A stretch of DNA of 64,000 nucleotides from Bacteroidota bacterium (GTDB lineage: Bacteria; Bacteroidota; Bacteroidia; Flavobacteriales_D; Sanyastnellaceae), in NCBI GenBank assembly GCA_027622975.1, contig JAQBVN010000003.1, positions 62,001 to 126,000 on the forward strand, given 5' to 3'. A program made the position numbers and the translations under genes. The notes beneath the pieces were generated by a model. That model saw nothing but the letters and a program-made list of their open reading frames with translations, searched no databases and had not been told where the DNA came from. Below, piece by piece: positions 8,685 through 17,906 of the stretch. Positions within the stretch are counted from its first letter, which is position 1. Each line of letters begins with the position of its first letter.

Positions 8685-8692
8685 TACCTTTG
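8685..8692 (+). promoter_or_regulatory. candidate -7 promoter element for the pyruvate dehydrogenase gene
   Basis: TACCTTTG at 8685-8692 matches the Bacteroidota -7 consensus TAnnTTTG 21 bases before the ATG at 8714. No good -33 TTG is seen at the expected spacing, so this is weak evidence. It would give a very short leader. Confidence 0.35.
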
Positions 8693-8713
8693 CCGCCCAA
8701 ATCAAGCATCAAA

Positions 8714-9694
8714 ATGCGTGAAGTGACATTCAGGGAAGCCGTGGCTGAGGCCATGAGCGAAGAAATGCGCCGAGACGAATCGGTCTTTCTCCTCGGAGAA
8801 GAAGTGGCAGAGTACAACGGAGCGTACAAGGCCTCCAAAGGCATGCTGGACGAGTTTGGACCAGAACGGGTCATTGACACTCCCATCGCCGAACTCGGAT
8901 TCAGCGCCATTGCTGTGGGTGCGGCCATGAACGGCCTCCGCCCCATTGTGGAATACATGACGTGGAACTTTGCCGTGTTGGCTTCGGACCAAATCATCAA
9001 CCACGCGTCCAAAATGCTCCAAATGAGCGGCGGACAATTCCCAGTGCCCATCGTGTTCCGGGGACCCAACGGAACGGCAGGTCAATTGGCAGCCACGCAC
9101 AGCCAGAGCTACGAGAGCCTGTACGCCTCGATGCCAGGTTTGAAGGTCGTGACCCCTTTCACACCTTACGAAGCCAAAGGGTTGTTGAAGTCCGCCATCC
9201 GCGACGACAACCCGGTGTTGATCATGGAATCGGAAAAGATGTACGGGGACAAAGGCATGATCCCCGATGGAGAGTTTCTCGTTCCCATCGGCAAGGCCAA
9301 CGTTCGGAGAAAGGGCTCGGACGTGACCATTGTGTCTTTTGGCAAAATCCTCAAAACTGTTCACGCGGCTGCCGACGAGCTTGCGAAAGAAGGCATCGAA
9401 GCGGAAATCATCGATTTGGTGACCATTCGTCCGTTGGATTTGGACACCATTCTTGAGAGTGTCAAAAAGACCAACAGGCTGGTCATAGTGGAGGAAAGCT
9501 TCCCCGTGGCCTCCATTGCCACCGAAATCACCTACCGCGTTCAGCGACATGCATTCGACCACCTCGATGCTCCTGTGCGTCGTTTGTGCCAAAGCGACAC
9601 GCCTTTTGCTTTTTCGACATCGTTGATCGAGGAGGCTCTGCCGCAAATCAAAGACATCGTCGAAGCTTGCAAGGACGTCACCTACGTCGCCTGA
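8714..9694 (+). CDS. pdhB: pyruvate dehydrogenase E1 component, beta subunit
   Basis: 326 residues, standard for the E1-beta subunit of 2-oxo-acid dehydrogenase complexes. Typical motifs are present: MREVTFREAVAEAMSEEMRR, VFLLGEEVAEYNGAYKASKG, VIDTPIAELGFSAIAVGAAM, FRGPNGTAGQLAATHSQSYE and LVTIRPLDLDTILESVKKTN. The tetramer with E1-alpha uses thiamine diphosphate to decarboxylate pyruvate; sequence alone does not fully exclude a branched-chain substrate, but Bacteroidota PdhB resembles this closely. The alpha subunit and E2/E3 genes are not adjacent. The frame opens 28 codons earlier (8630); the ATG at 8714 fits homologues. Confidence 0.95.
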   Translation: MREVTFREAVAEAMSEEMRRDESVFLLGEEVAEYNGAYKASKGMLDEFGPERVIDTPIAELGFSAIAVGAAMNGLRPIVEYMTWNFAVLASDQIINHASKMLQMSGGQFPVPIVFRGPNGTAGQLAATHSQSYESLYASMPGLKVVTPFTPYEAKGLLKSAIRDDNPVLIMESEKMYGDKGMIPDGEFLVPIGKANVRRKGSDVTIVSFGKILKTVHAAADELAKEGIEAEIIDLVTIRPLDLDTILESVKKTNRLVIVEESFPVASIATEITYRVQRHAFDHLDAPVRRLCQSDTPFAFSTSLIEEALPQIKDIVEACKDVTYVA

Positions 9695-9773
9695 TTTCAA
9701 GGTACCTTGCTCTCCGTTTCAGAACCATTATCATTTCAATTCGACCTACAGGAGGTCTCATAACACCTACATC

Positions 9774-12023
9774 ATGCAGCAGTCTCTGCTCTTTCTCGTT
9801 CCAGGATTGGCCATTCTAGGCCTCGTTGTCATGGCTATTCAAGCCGCATGGGTGCGCAAACAAAGCACCGGTGAAGCTCGCATGAGCGAAATCGCACAGC
9901 ACATTCACGAAGGCGCCCTTGCGTTTTTGAGTGCCGAATACCGCATTCTTGCCGTCTTCGTCGTGGTTGCAGGTGCCCTCCTCGGCCTCGTGTCGTCCAT
10001 GGTGGAAACCACCCATTGGTTCATCGTGGTTGCCTTTGTCATTGGCGCCGTGTTCTCGGCCCTCGCCGGCAACATCGGCATGCGCATCGCCACCCAAGCC
10101 AACGTTCGCACCACCCAAGCCGCTCGCACGAGCTTGAGCGAGGGTTTGAAAGTCTCCTTCACGGGTGGCATGGTGATGGGCCTCGGCGTGGCTGGCCTCG
10201 CAGTCTTCGGTTTGAGCGCCCTCTTCATTCTCCTTCTTGGTTGGATGGGAGGTGACGTAGTAGAAACCGGAGCGACATCTGTGAAGAGGATGACCGTCAT
10301 CCTCGAGGCCCTCGCCGGCTTCTCGCTGGGAGCGGAGAGCATTGCGTTGTTCGCCCGCGTCGGAGGCGGCATCTACACCAAGGCCGCAGACGTCGGTGCC
10401 GACCTCGTCGGCAAGGTGGAAGCAGGCATTCCCGAAGACGATCCCCGCAACCCCGCAACCATCGCCGACAACGTGGGAGACAACGTCGGTGACGTGGCCG
10501 GCATGGGCGCTGACCTCTTTGGCTCTTACGTGGCTACTGTGTTGGCGGCCATGGTGCTTGGAAACTACGTAATCAGAGACATGGGCGGCTCCATTCAGGA
10601 CAACTTCGGAGGCTTGTCCACCATCTTGTTGCCCCTCGTGATTTCTGCGCTTGGCATCGTGTTCTCGATTCTCGGCGCACAGGTGATTCGCGTTGGCGAC
10701 GACGCCAAGGAAGCTCAGGTTCAAGCAGCGTTGAACCGCGGAAACTGGGGCTCCATTGTGTTGACCGCCATCGCATGTTACTTCCTCATTGACGTGATGC
10801 TCCCAGCTGAGCTCACGATGGAATTCTTTGGAGAAGGCGACCGCACCTTCAGTTCGATGAACGTGTTCTACGCGGTGATTGTCGGCTTGATTGTGGGCGG
10901 CGCCATCAGCTGGATGACCGAGTACTACACGGGACTCGGCAAGAAGCCAGTCCTCGACATCGTGCAGAACTCTTCTACCGGAGCTGCGACCAACATCATC
11001 GCCGGTCTTGCGACGGGCATGATCTCGACGTTTGGCCCCATCATTCTCTTCGCAGCCGCCATCTTCACGGCCTACGAGTTTGCCGGATTCTATGGCGTGG
11101 CCATTGCTGCCTGCTCCATGATGGCCACCACGGCCATGCAACTTGCCATCGACGCTTTTGGCCCCATCGCAGACAACGCAGGCGGCATTGCTGAAATGAG
11201 CGAATTGCCCGACGAAGTGCGCAAGCGCACGGACATCTTGGACTCTGTAGGAAACACGACGGCTGCCATCGGAAAAGGATTCGCCATCGCCTCTGCGGCG
11301 TTGACCGCCCTGGCCCTGTTCGCGGCGTACGTGGAGTTCACCGGCATTGAAGGCATCAACATCTTCAAGGCGAATGTCCTCGCTGCCTTGTTCATCGGTG
11401 GCATGGTCCCCGTGGTATTTTCAGCGTTGGCCATGAACAGCGTCGGAAAGGCCGCCATGGAAATGGTGCAAGAAGTTCGCCGTCAGTTCCGTGAGATTCC
11501 TGGAATTTTGGAGGGAACTGGCAAGCCTGAATACGGCAAATGCGTGGACATTTCCACCCGGGCCGCGTTGAAAGAAATGATGCTTCCTGGAGCCATGACC
11601 ATCTTGTTCCCGTTGATCATCGGCCTGGTGCCTTTGTTGTTGGGTGCAGAAGCCTCTTGGGCTGCTGAGACCCTTGGCGGTTACATGGCAGGCGTGACGG
11701 TGAGCGGGGTGCTTTGGGCCATCTTCCAAAACAACGCTGGTGGTGCTTGGGACAATGCGAAGAAATCCTTCGAAGCCGGCGTGGAAATCAACGGCGAAAT
11801 GACGTTCAAAGGATCTGACGCGCACAAAGCGGCCGTCACTGGCGACACCGTGGGTGACCCGTTCAAGGACACCTCAGGTCCTTCCATGAACATCCTCATC
11901 AAGTTGACGTGCCTCGTGGGCTTGGTCATTGCGCCCATCCTTGGAGGAGGGCATGACCACGACGCAACCAACGATGCGGGCCAAACAGAAATTTCAATCA
12001 CACACGAATCGTCCGAATCATGA
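9774..12023 (+). CDS. hppA: membrane-bound ion-pumping pyrophosphatase (K+-dependent type)
   Basis: 749-residue polytopic enzyme that hydrolyses pyrophosphate and pumps H+ and/or Na+ across the inner membrane. The catalytic region is intact: ADVGADLVGKVEAGIPEDDP, PATIADNVGDNVGDVAGMGA DLFGSY, and near the C-terminus NAGGAWDNAKKSFE and HKAAVTGDTVGDPFKDTSGP. At the position that separates K+-dependent (Ala) from K+-independent (Lys) enzymes, the sequence reads VGNTTAAIGKG, that is Ala, so it should need K+. Whether it pumps Na+ or H+ cannot be settled by eye. A strong AGGAGGT lies at 9750-9756, but 17 bases before the ATG, too far for ordinary use. The stop overlaps the next start (ATGA at 12020). 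Confidence 0.97.
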   Translation: MQQSLLFLVPGLAILGLVVMAIQAAWVRKQSTGEARMSEIAQHIHEGALAFLSAEYRILAVFVVVAGALLGLVSSMVETTHWFIVVAFVIGAVFSALAGNIGMRIATQANVRTTQAARTSLSEGLKVSFTGGMVMGLGVAGLAVFGLSALFILLLGWMGGDVVETGATSVKRMTVILEALAGFSLGAESIALFARVGGGIYTKAADVGADLVGKVEAGIPEDDPRNPATIADNVGDNVGDVAGMGADLFGSYVATVLAAMVLGNYVIRDMGGSIQDNFGGLSTILLPLVISALGIVFSILGAQVIRVGDDAKEAQVQAALNRGNWGSIVLTAIACYFLIDVMLPAELTMEFFGEGDRTFSSMNVFYAVIVGLIVGGAISWMTEYYTGLGKKPVLDIVQNSSTGAATNIIAGLATGMISTFGPIILFAAAIFTAYEFAGFYGVAIAACSMMATTAMQLAIDAFGPIADNAGGIAEMSELPDEVRKRTDILDSVGNTTAAIGKGFAIASAALTALALFAAYVEFTGIEGINIFKANVLAALFIGGMVPVVFSALAMNSVGKAAMEMVQEVRRQFREIPGILEGTGKPEYGKCVDISTRAALKEMMLPGAMTILFPLIIGLVPLLLGAEASWAAETLGGYMAGVTVSGVLWAIFQNNAGGAWDNAKKSFEAGVEINGEMTFKGSDAHKAAVTGDTVGDPFKDTSGPSMNILIKLTCLVGLVIAPILGGGHDHDATNDAGQTEISITHESSES

Positions 12024-12715
12024 GAAACGCGTTAATGAGCCTGGCCTTTGCCTTGACAATTGCATCCTGTGGCACTTCCACAGCCCCTTCTGAATCCGCT
12101 CCTGCAAACGACGCTGTCCAAACGAGTGGACTGAAGGATGGCAACTACGTTGCCAACAAAGTCGAGCCTAACGTCACATGGGCAGCCGAGAAGTTGACGG
12201 GTGAAGGACACCAAGGGAATTTGTTCGTGGAAAACGCCAAGTTTATGGTCAAAGACGGGCAGATCATTGCGGGCCTTGTCACGTTTGACATGACCCAAAT
12301 TTCCGTGACTGATTTGACAGGGGAATCCAAAGAGAATCTTGAAAATCACCTCAAGTCCGGAGATTTTTTCAATGTGGAAGTGCATCCAAAAGCCGTGTTG
12401 ACGGTCAACCATTCGACAGCCATTGAGAACGGCAACACCACGTTGAACTGCACCTTGAACATGAACGGGATTGAGGCCACTTATGACATCCCCGTTGTGA
12501 TTGCTACAGCACCCGTTCCAGGTTCCGAACATCTTGAAGGCATTTCTGTGTCCGGTAAAATGATGCTCGACCTAACCAAACACGACATCAAGTACCAATC
12601 GGGAACCTTCTTTGATAACCTCGATTGGGCCATCAAGGATGACGTGACTGTGGGGTTCCGAATCATGGGAACCTCCATGAATGCATCCTCTGTGAAAGTC
12701 CCCCAGAATTTCTGA
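12020..12715 (+). CDS. YceI-like lipoprotein
   Basis: 231 residues. A short signal ends in a lipobox (LTIASC, cysteine at about residue 17), so it should be a lipid-anchored envelope protein. The mature part is a YceI-like beta-barrel (VTWAAEKLTGEGHQGNLFVE, followed by GLVTFDMTQISVTDL, LKSGDFFNVEVHPKAVL, and a late VTVGFRIMG). YceI-family lipocalin-like barrels bind isoprenoid or amphiphilic ligands. The start codon overlaps the hppA stop by 4 bases and a terminator follows, so the two genes form a bicistronic unit; a functional link to the pyrophosphatase is not obvious. Confidence 0.88.
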   Translation: MRNALMSLAFALTIASCGTSTAPSESAPANDAVQTSGLKDGNYVANKVEPNVTWAAEKLTGEGHQGNLFVENAKFMVKDGQIIAGLVTFDMTQISVTDLTGESKENLENHLKSGDFFNVEVHPKAVLTVNHSTAIENGNTTLNCTLNMNGIEATYDIPVVIATAPVPGSEHLEGISVSGKMMLDLTKHDIKYQSGTFFDNLDWAIKDDVTVGFRIMGTSMNASSVKVPQNF

Positions 12716-12744
12716 TCGAAACACCTCAACGATCATCGATCACG

Positions 12745-12773
12745 AAAAAAGCCCGCTTCCAGCGGGCTTTTTT
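12745..12773 (+). terminator. Rho-independent terminator after the YceI gene
   Basis: Perfect 7-bp stem GCCCGCT (12751-12757) / AGCGGGC (12761-12767) with loop TCC, flanked by A6 before and T6 after (12768-12773). The A-run makes it usable in both directions, but its main job is to end the hppA-YceI transcript. Confidence 0.93.
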
Positions 12774-12862
12774 GTGGATTCTCTTTTGCACCATCTTTCA
12801 ATGGGCCCTGCCGAGGGGATGAACGCTTTGACAAATTCAGGAAGCGACGCCCTTCCTCCCAC

Positions 12863-13480
12863 TCAACTGAACAAGTTGTTCAATTTGCCATCGATTGACG
12901 TGATGATGTTGCCCAAGTCTTCTTTGCTTTCGTGAAAACTGTTGTTGTCCACATCAATGATGAGTAGCTCTCCCTTGGTGTAGGTGCTGATCCAAGCTTC
13001 ATAGCGCTCATTGAGGCGATTCAGGTAATCCAATCGAATGGCCTCTTCATAGGCCCGTCCGCGCTTTTGGATTTGAGCCACCAACGTCGGCACTGAAGCC
13101 CTCAGGTACACCAACAAGTCCGGTGGAGTCACAAACTCCTCCATCAATTCAAACAAGGACAGATAGTTGGCAAAATCACGAGATGTCATCAACCCCATCG
13201 CCTGCAAATTGGGGGCGAAAATGTGTGCGTCCTCGTAGATGGTTCGGTCTTGGATGATTGGTTTGCCCTTCTCCTTCATCTCAATCAGTTGTGCAAACCT
13301 TGACTTCAAGAAATAGATCTGCAAATTGAATGACCACCGCTGCATGTCCTTGTAAAAGTCATTCAGGTAGGGATTGTCATCCACCTGTTCAAAATGAGGG
13401 GTGTAGCGGTAATGCTTGGCCAAGAGCGTGGTCAACGTCGTCTTGCCGGAGCCAATGTTTCCTGCGATGGCAATATGCAT
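12863..13480 (-). CDS. deoxynucleoside kinase
   Basis: 205 residues with P-loop GNIGSGKT at residues 7-14, the deoxynucleoside kinase substrate motif (IIQDRTIYEDAHIFAPNL, containing the DR(S/T) signature), and the lid-region motif IQKRGRAYEE. It belongs to the dNK/dGK-dAK family, which phosphorylates salvaged deoxynucleosides; base specificity cannot be decided from sequence alone. It is cytosolic. The gene lies 65 bases downstream of the GH3-type gene on the same strand, and 89 bases separate its end from the inward-facing terminator of the neighbouring operon. Confidence 0.92.
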   Translation of the reverse strand: MHIAIAGNIGSGKTTLTTLLAKHYRYTPHFEQVDDNPYLNDFYKDMQRWSFNLQIYFLKSRFAQLIEMKEKGKPIIQDRTIYEDAHIFAPNLQAMGLMTSRDFANYLSLFELMEEFVTPPDLLVYLRASVPTLVAQIQKRGRAYEEAIRLDYLNRLNERYEAWISTYTKGELLIIDVDNNSFHESKEDLGNIITSIDGKLNNLFS

Positions 13481-13545
13481 GTCGTGGTGCTTCTCCTGAA
13501 ATGAAGGACCAAAGTAGGTTGGAGAACGTCACCTACCAAGGAACG

Positions 13546-15102
13546 TCAATACGTTGGGGAAAACTCTTTCTTGGCCACCTCCCTCAACCCATCCAAGAGT
13601 TGCGGATTCTGGGTCAAACGCGGCACTTTGTGTTGCCCTCCCAAGCGGTTTCTCTCACGCAGCCAGCGGTCGAAGGTGCCGTGTCCAACCCACATGAGGA
13701 CTGGCGGCTGAAGTGCCATGTTTCCCGAACGTTTGGCACGGTAGTCCCCATTTCGCGCCTGCAACGCCAAATCCAAACGTTGAGCCCAAGATTCTGCGGG
13801 TGGAACCATGCTTCCAGCCTTCAGTTCGACAATCCAACTGTGACCAATGGGCTTGCCAAAATCATCCAATCGGGGTCCTCCCATGTAGTTGTACAATTGG
13901 GCGCCGAGCTCCCGGGCTACTTGAGACATGGCCTCATCCGTTTGGCGTACCATGACTTCTTCCCCCACGAGATTCAAGAAGGAGGTCAAACGACCCGCCA
14001 CCTTCACGCGCAACGGAACTTTCGAGGAAATTGTGACCACATCACCAACCACATATCGCCAAAGCCCCACGTTGGTGCTGATGACCAAAGCATAGGACTC
14101 TCCCACTTCTGTCTCACGAAATTCTAGGGTTTCCGGGAACTCCTTGCCCCACTCTTCCATGGGCATGAACTCATAATAGATGCCATGATCCATCAACAAA
14201 GCCATGTCATCTCGACCGAGCACGTCTTGGTAGGCAAAAAATCCTTCGGACGCATTGTACGTCTCGAGATAATGCATGGGTCTCTGTCCGGGAAGATTGG
14301 GAATCAAACGGTCAAACGTCGCACGGTATGGATCGAAGCCCACACCACCGTGCATGTACATCCACAAATTGGGCCAAACCTCCCGCAAGTGCTCCTTGCC
14401 TGAAAGCTCCAACACCTTGTCCGCCACAATTGACATCCAACTCGGCACACCAGCCAAAATCCTGACATCCTGGGTCATGGTGGCTCGCGCCATCGCTTCC
14501 ACCTTGTCTTCCCATTGGGGCATCAAGGCGATGGAGCGCTTCGGCGTTCGTCGAGCCTCCACCCATGGGGGCAGGTGACGCACAATGATGGCGCTCAGGT
14601 CTCCCTTGATGGCAGTCCCTCCCTCAGACACCAGGGCGCTCGAACCTCCCAGAATCAAATGCTTTCCTTGATACAGCTGGGCGTCAGGCACTTGGCTGCA
14701 ATATTGAGCCAACAGATCTTTTCCTCCTTTGTAGTGACAATGAAGCAGGCCCTCTCGCGTCACGGGCAACCACTTGAATTGGTCACTCGTCGTACCCGAG
14801 CTCTGGGCAAACCATTTCACTTGGCCGGGCCAAACCACATCCCCTTCCCCATTCATGGCTCTGTGAAACCAAGGTTTGAGCTCGTCGTATGTCACCACAG
14901 GCACTGCGCGCACGAAGTCCTTTCGTCGCGAAATCACATGCGGTGAATGGATGCCCATCTCCTTCCCATATCGGGTTGTGGCCAACGCGTGGATCAGGCC
15001 CAAAAACACCCCGCGCTGTGCATCCGCTGGACGCTCTTGCGCCCAACGAATTTGGGGCATGCGAGCCTTCATCACTTGATGAAAGAGTCGGTTGAGGGGC
15101 AT
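13546..15102 (-). CDS. GH3 auxin-responsive-promoter family acyl-amido synthetase
   Basis: 518-residue member of the plant GH3 / bacterial GH3-like branch of the adenylate-forming (ANL) superfamily. The ATP-binding motif SSGTTSDQFKWLPVT (residues ~110-124) is clear, as are HLILGGSSALVSEGG and the later LETYNASEGFFAYQD, which corresponds to the second adenylate motif. Plant members join amino acids to carboxylic acids such as jasmonate or auxin. Bacteroidota carry conserved homologues whose substrates are unknown, so acyl-amino-acid synthesis is only inferred. Full length, no signal peptide. Confidence 0.9.
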   Translation of the reverse strand: MPLNRLFHQVMKARMPQIRWAQERPADAQRGVFLGLIHALATTRYGKEMGIHSPHVISRRKDFVRAVPVVTYDELKPWFHRAMNGEGDVVWPGQVKWFAQSSGTTSDQFKWLPVTREGLLHCHYKGGKDLLAQYCSQVPDAQLYQGKHLILGGSSALVSEGGTAIKGDLSAIIVRHLPPWVEARRTPKRSIALMPQWEDKVEAMARATMTQDVRILAGVPSWMSIVADKVLELSGKEHLREVWPNLWMYMHGGVGFDPYRATFDRLIPNLPGQRPMHYLETYNASEGFFAYQDVLGRDDMALLMDHGIYYEFMPMEEWGKEFPETLEFRETEVGESYALVISTNVGLWRYVVGDVVTISSKVPLRVKVAGRLTSFLNLVGEEVMVRQTDEAMSQVARELGAQLYNYMGGPRLDDFGKPIGHSWIVELKAGSMVPPAESWAQRLDLALQARNGDYRAKRSGNMALQPPVLMWVGHGTFDRWLRERNRLGGQHKVPRLTQNPQLLDGLREVAKKEFSPTY

Positions 15103-15184
15103 GCACGAATGTAGTCAAAAAGAAAGCCCAGACCACCTGTTTGTCAAGGTTTGGCAACCTTTGAAAAAGCCCGGGATGACTTGG

Positions 15185-16339
15185 TCACTTCAAGGTCACT
15201 TCGTGCGGAGCAAAAATTTTTTCCACAGCTTCCAAAGCAAGGGCGATGTCTTCATCGCCCGTGTAACGAGAAAATGAAAATCGAACGCTGGCGCATGCAG
15301 GATCATGGTAACCCAGGGCTCTCAACACATGAGACCCTAGCGTGGCTCCGCTTGAACAGGCACTGCCTCCTGAAGCGGCCACCCCTTCCAAATCGAACAG
15401 AAAAATGGCCAGACCGCTGTTAGGATGAGGCGGAAACTTGACATTCAACACGGTGTACAGACGATCCTGCCTGTCGCTTTCAGCATTGAACACCAAACCG
15501 GGAAGCCTTTGTTTCAAGCCCTCTGCAAGACTGGCTTTCAAGCGACGAACATGGTTCTCATGACCCTCCATATGTTCAAAGGCCATGTCCATGGCTTTGG
15601 CCAGACCCACAATGCCGGCAACATTTTCTGTGCCACCACGCATGGTCCTTTCCTGGCCCCCGCCTACAATCAAACCATCAATGCGGAGGGAGGGATTGAT
15701 GTACAGAAAACCAATGCCCTTGGGACCATGAAATTTGTGGGCCGAACACGTGACAAAATCAATGTCAATCTCCGAGAGATTCAGTGGATAATGCCCCATG
15801 GTTTGGACTGTATCACTGTGGAAGTATGCACCATAAGTCCGGCACATTTTACCCACCACTGCCAAATCGATCATCACGCCGACTTCGTTGTTGGCATGCA
15901 TCAATGAAACCAAGGTTGTGGTCGTGTCCTTGGCCAGCAACACCTCTAAATGCTCCAAGTCGACCTCTCCCGATGACAAGTGCTGAACATGAACAACCTC
16001 TATTGAAGCTTGACTACCCATGTGCTCGGAAGCCTTGATGACTGCGCTGTGCTCTGCTGCTGATGTGATGATTCTTCGCACCCCGAGTGACCGAACAGCA
16101 GCCTGAATGGCGTGATTGTCGGCCTCGGTGCCTCCCGACGTGAAACAAATCGCACGTGGTGAACAACCCACGTGTTGGGCAATGGCCCTGCGACTCGTTT
16201 CGACCAATGCTTTGGCCTTTCGACCTGGACCATGGGTGGAGGAAGGATTCCCGTGCACAGAGCGATACACATCCATCATGGCTTCCGCAACTTCAGGAGC
16301 TACGGGCGTGGTGGCTGCGTTGTCGAGATAGGCATACAT
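15185..16339 (-). CDS. cysteine desulfurase, NifS/IscS-like
   Basis: 384-residue PLP enzyme. YLDNAATTPVAPEV at the N-terminus, FTSGGTEADNHAIQ, the PLP lysine in SAHKFHGPKGIG, and the catalytic cysteine loop ASGGSACSSGA are all present. It removes sulfur from cysteine to give alanine and a persulfide for Fe-S cluster or thio-cofactor assembly. The short active-site loop (group I) fits the NifS/IscS branch. It starts 12 bases after the end of glmM on the same strand. Confidence 0.95.
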   Translation of the reverse strand: MYAYLDNAATTPVAPEVAEAMMDVYRSVHGNPSSTHGPGRKAKALVETSRRAIAQHVGCSPRAICFTSGGTEADNHAIQAAVRSLGVRRIITSAAEHSAVIKASEHMGSQASIEVVHVQHLSSGEVDLEHLEVLLAKDTTTTLVSLMHANNEVGVMIDLAVVGKMCRTYGAYFHSDTVQTMGHYPLNLSEIDIDFVTCSAHKFHGPKGIGFLYINPSLRIDGLIVGGGQERTMRGGTENVAGIVGLAKAMDMAFEHMEGHENHVRRLKASLAEGLKQRLPGLVFNAESDRQDRLYTVLNVKFPPHPNSGLAIFLFDLEGVAASGGSACSSGATLGSHVLRALGYHDPACASVRFSFSRYTGDEDIALALEAVEKIFAPHEVTLK

Positions 16340-16351
16340 CGGAGGGCAATA

Positions 16352-17764
16352 TTAAGGCATCTGTGATGTCGTGGAGGGGGCATCGGCCAAGGCCTGTTGA
16401 AGTGCCTCACGAAAACGCCCGACCAAATCCGCAGCCTCTTGCGGCGATCCTGCTTCGCCGTACATGCGGATAATGGGTTCTGTGTTGCTTCTTCTCAAGT
16501 GAACCCATCCTTCTTCAAGATCAAACTTCACACCATCCACGGTGTTCACTTCGGCTTCTGGAAATTGGGCCACAAGTGATGTCAACGCAGCGTCGACATC
16601 CACAGGTGGAAGTTCCATTTTATCCTTCACCATGGCCAAATCAGGATAGGTGGCCCTCAGTGCACTGCACGACATGCCGCGAGCCACGAGAAGTGTCAAA
16701 AACAATCCAATTCCGACCAGCGCATCTCGACCTGCATGGGAGGTGGGATAAATGATGCCTCCGTTGCCTTCCCCACCGAGTATGGCACCCGTGGCACGAA
16801 TTTGAGCGACAACATTGACTTCACCGACTGCGGCAGCCGTATACGTGCAACCGTGCCGCTCACTGACCATGCGCAAAGCCCGGGTGCTACTCAAATTGCT
16901 GACTGTGGGTCCTGGGGTGATAGACAACACGTGGTCTGCAACTGCAACGAGCGTGTATTCCTCCCCAAAAAAACTTCCATCTTCACACACGAAACAGAGT
17001 CGGTCCACATCTGGATCCACACTGATGCCTAAATCACAGCCGTGGGCCACCACCGCTTGGGTCAAATCCGTCAAATGGTGGGGCAAAGGCTCGGGATTGT
17101 GGGCAAAATCGCCGTGCGGTTCACAGTGAACACGCACCACCTCCACCCCGAGTGCCTCTAGCAACATCGGAACAGCAATACCTCCCGAAGAATTCACGGC
17201 ATCCACTGCCACCTTGAGCCCTGCGCTTCGGATGGCTTTGGCATCCACCAATTCAAGATCCAACACATGCTGCACATGCTTGGAAAGCCAACTGTCGTCA
17301 TGGGAGGTCACGCCCGTTTGGTCGACCGATGCAAAGGCACATGGCTGTTGCGCCAACGCCAGAACTTCTGAACCGGCAGCAGCAGACAAGAATTCACCTT
17401 GCGCATCCAACAACTTCAGGGCATTCCATTGTTTGGGATTGTGAGACGCTGTGAGAATGATGCCTCCATCAGCGGCCAACCCCGGCACGGCCAACTCGAC
17501 CGTGGGAGTCGTGCTCAATCCGAGGTCGACCACATCCATGCCCAGGGCATTGAGGGTGCCGCACACAATGTCACGCACCCAAGGTCCAGAAATCCGTGCA
17601 TCCCTTCCAACAACAATCCGAGGCCTGCCCTGCGTGGACCCAACCTGGGATTTGACCCACTGCCCGTACCCACTGGCAAAACGCACAACGTCGGCGGGGC
17701 TCAGGCCTTCCCCCGGCGCACCTCCAACCGTGCCCCTGATTCCTGAAATAGACGCAATCAACAT
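16352..17764 (-). CDS. glmM: phosphoglucosamine mutase
   Basis: 470-residue alpha-D-phosphohexomutase that interconverts glucosamine-6-P and glucosamine-1-P for peptidoglycan and lipopolysaccharide precursors. Recognised by LIASISGIRGTVGG, the phosphoserine loop TASHNPKQWNALK, the Mg-binding loop DPDVDRL, the sugar-binding GGEGNGG and the C-terminal phosphate loop RRSNTEPIIRMYGEA. The family also includes phosphomannomutases, but the GIRGT start and overall form are those of Bacteroidota GlmM. The open frame begins at 17788; I prefer the ATG at 17764. Confidence 0.92.
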   Translation of the reverse strand: MLIASISGIRGTVGGAPGEGLSPADVVRFASGYGQWVKSQVGSTQGRPRIVVGRDARISGPWVRDIVCGTLNALGMDVVDLGLSTTPTVELAVPGLAADGGIILTASHNPKQWNALKLLDAQGEFLSAAAGSEVLALAQQPCAFASVDQTGVTSHDDSWLSKHVQHVLDLELVDAKAIRSAGLKVAVDAVNSSGGIAVPMLLEALGVEVVRVHCEPHGDFAHNPEPLPHHLTDLTQAVVAHGCDLGISVDPDVDRLCFVCEDGSFFGEEYTLVAVADHVLSITPGPTVSNLSSTRALRMVSERHGCTYTAAAVGEVNVVAQIRATGAILGGEGNGGIIYPTSHAGRDALVGIGLFLTLLVARGMSCSALRATYPDLAMVKDKMELPPVDVDAALTSLVAQFPEAEVNTVDGVKFDLEEGWVHLRRSNTEPIIRMYGEAGSPQEAADLVGRFREALQQALADAPSTTSQMP

Positions 17765-17906
17765 GGGGCCAAGGTACAACGGTCCCACCCCGTCAAGGGC
17801 TCATCCCCGCGTCAAAGGCGCTTTGACATTTTTCCACCACACCTGTTCAAAATCGCGCGTTTCATGGTCAATTTCTTCCGACATTTGCAACGTACATTGG
17901 GAGGGA

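Noticed and set aside
9816-11141. Long open frame of 441 codons on the minus strand, antisense to hppA
   Set aside because: It has the His/Gly/Asp-rich composition of an antisense shadow, lacks any domain, and lies entirely over a certain gene.
12774-12862. Possible small gene or RNA between the terminator and the dNK gene
   Set aside because: No start/stop frame of useful length and no structured repeat; treated as plain intergenic sequence.
15146-15161. AAGGTT / AACCTT inverted repeat between the cysteine desulfurase and GH3-type genes
   Set aside because: Only a 6-bp AT-leaning stem with no T-tract in the direction of transcription; not enough for a terminator call.
17451-17906. 152-codon N-terminal extension of the TPR protein
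   Set aside because: It is antisense to glmM and has no repeat; the ATG at 17907 has a GGAGG-like sequence just before it.
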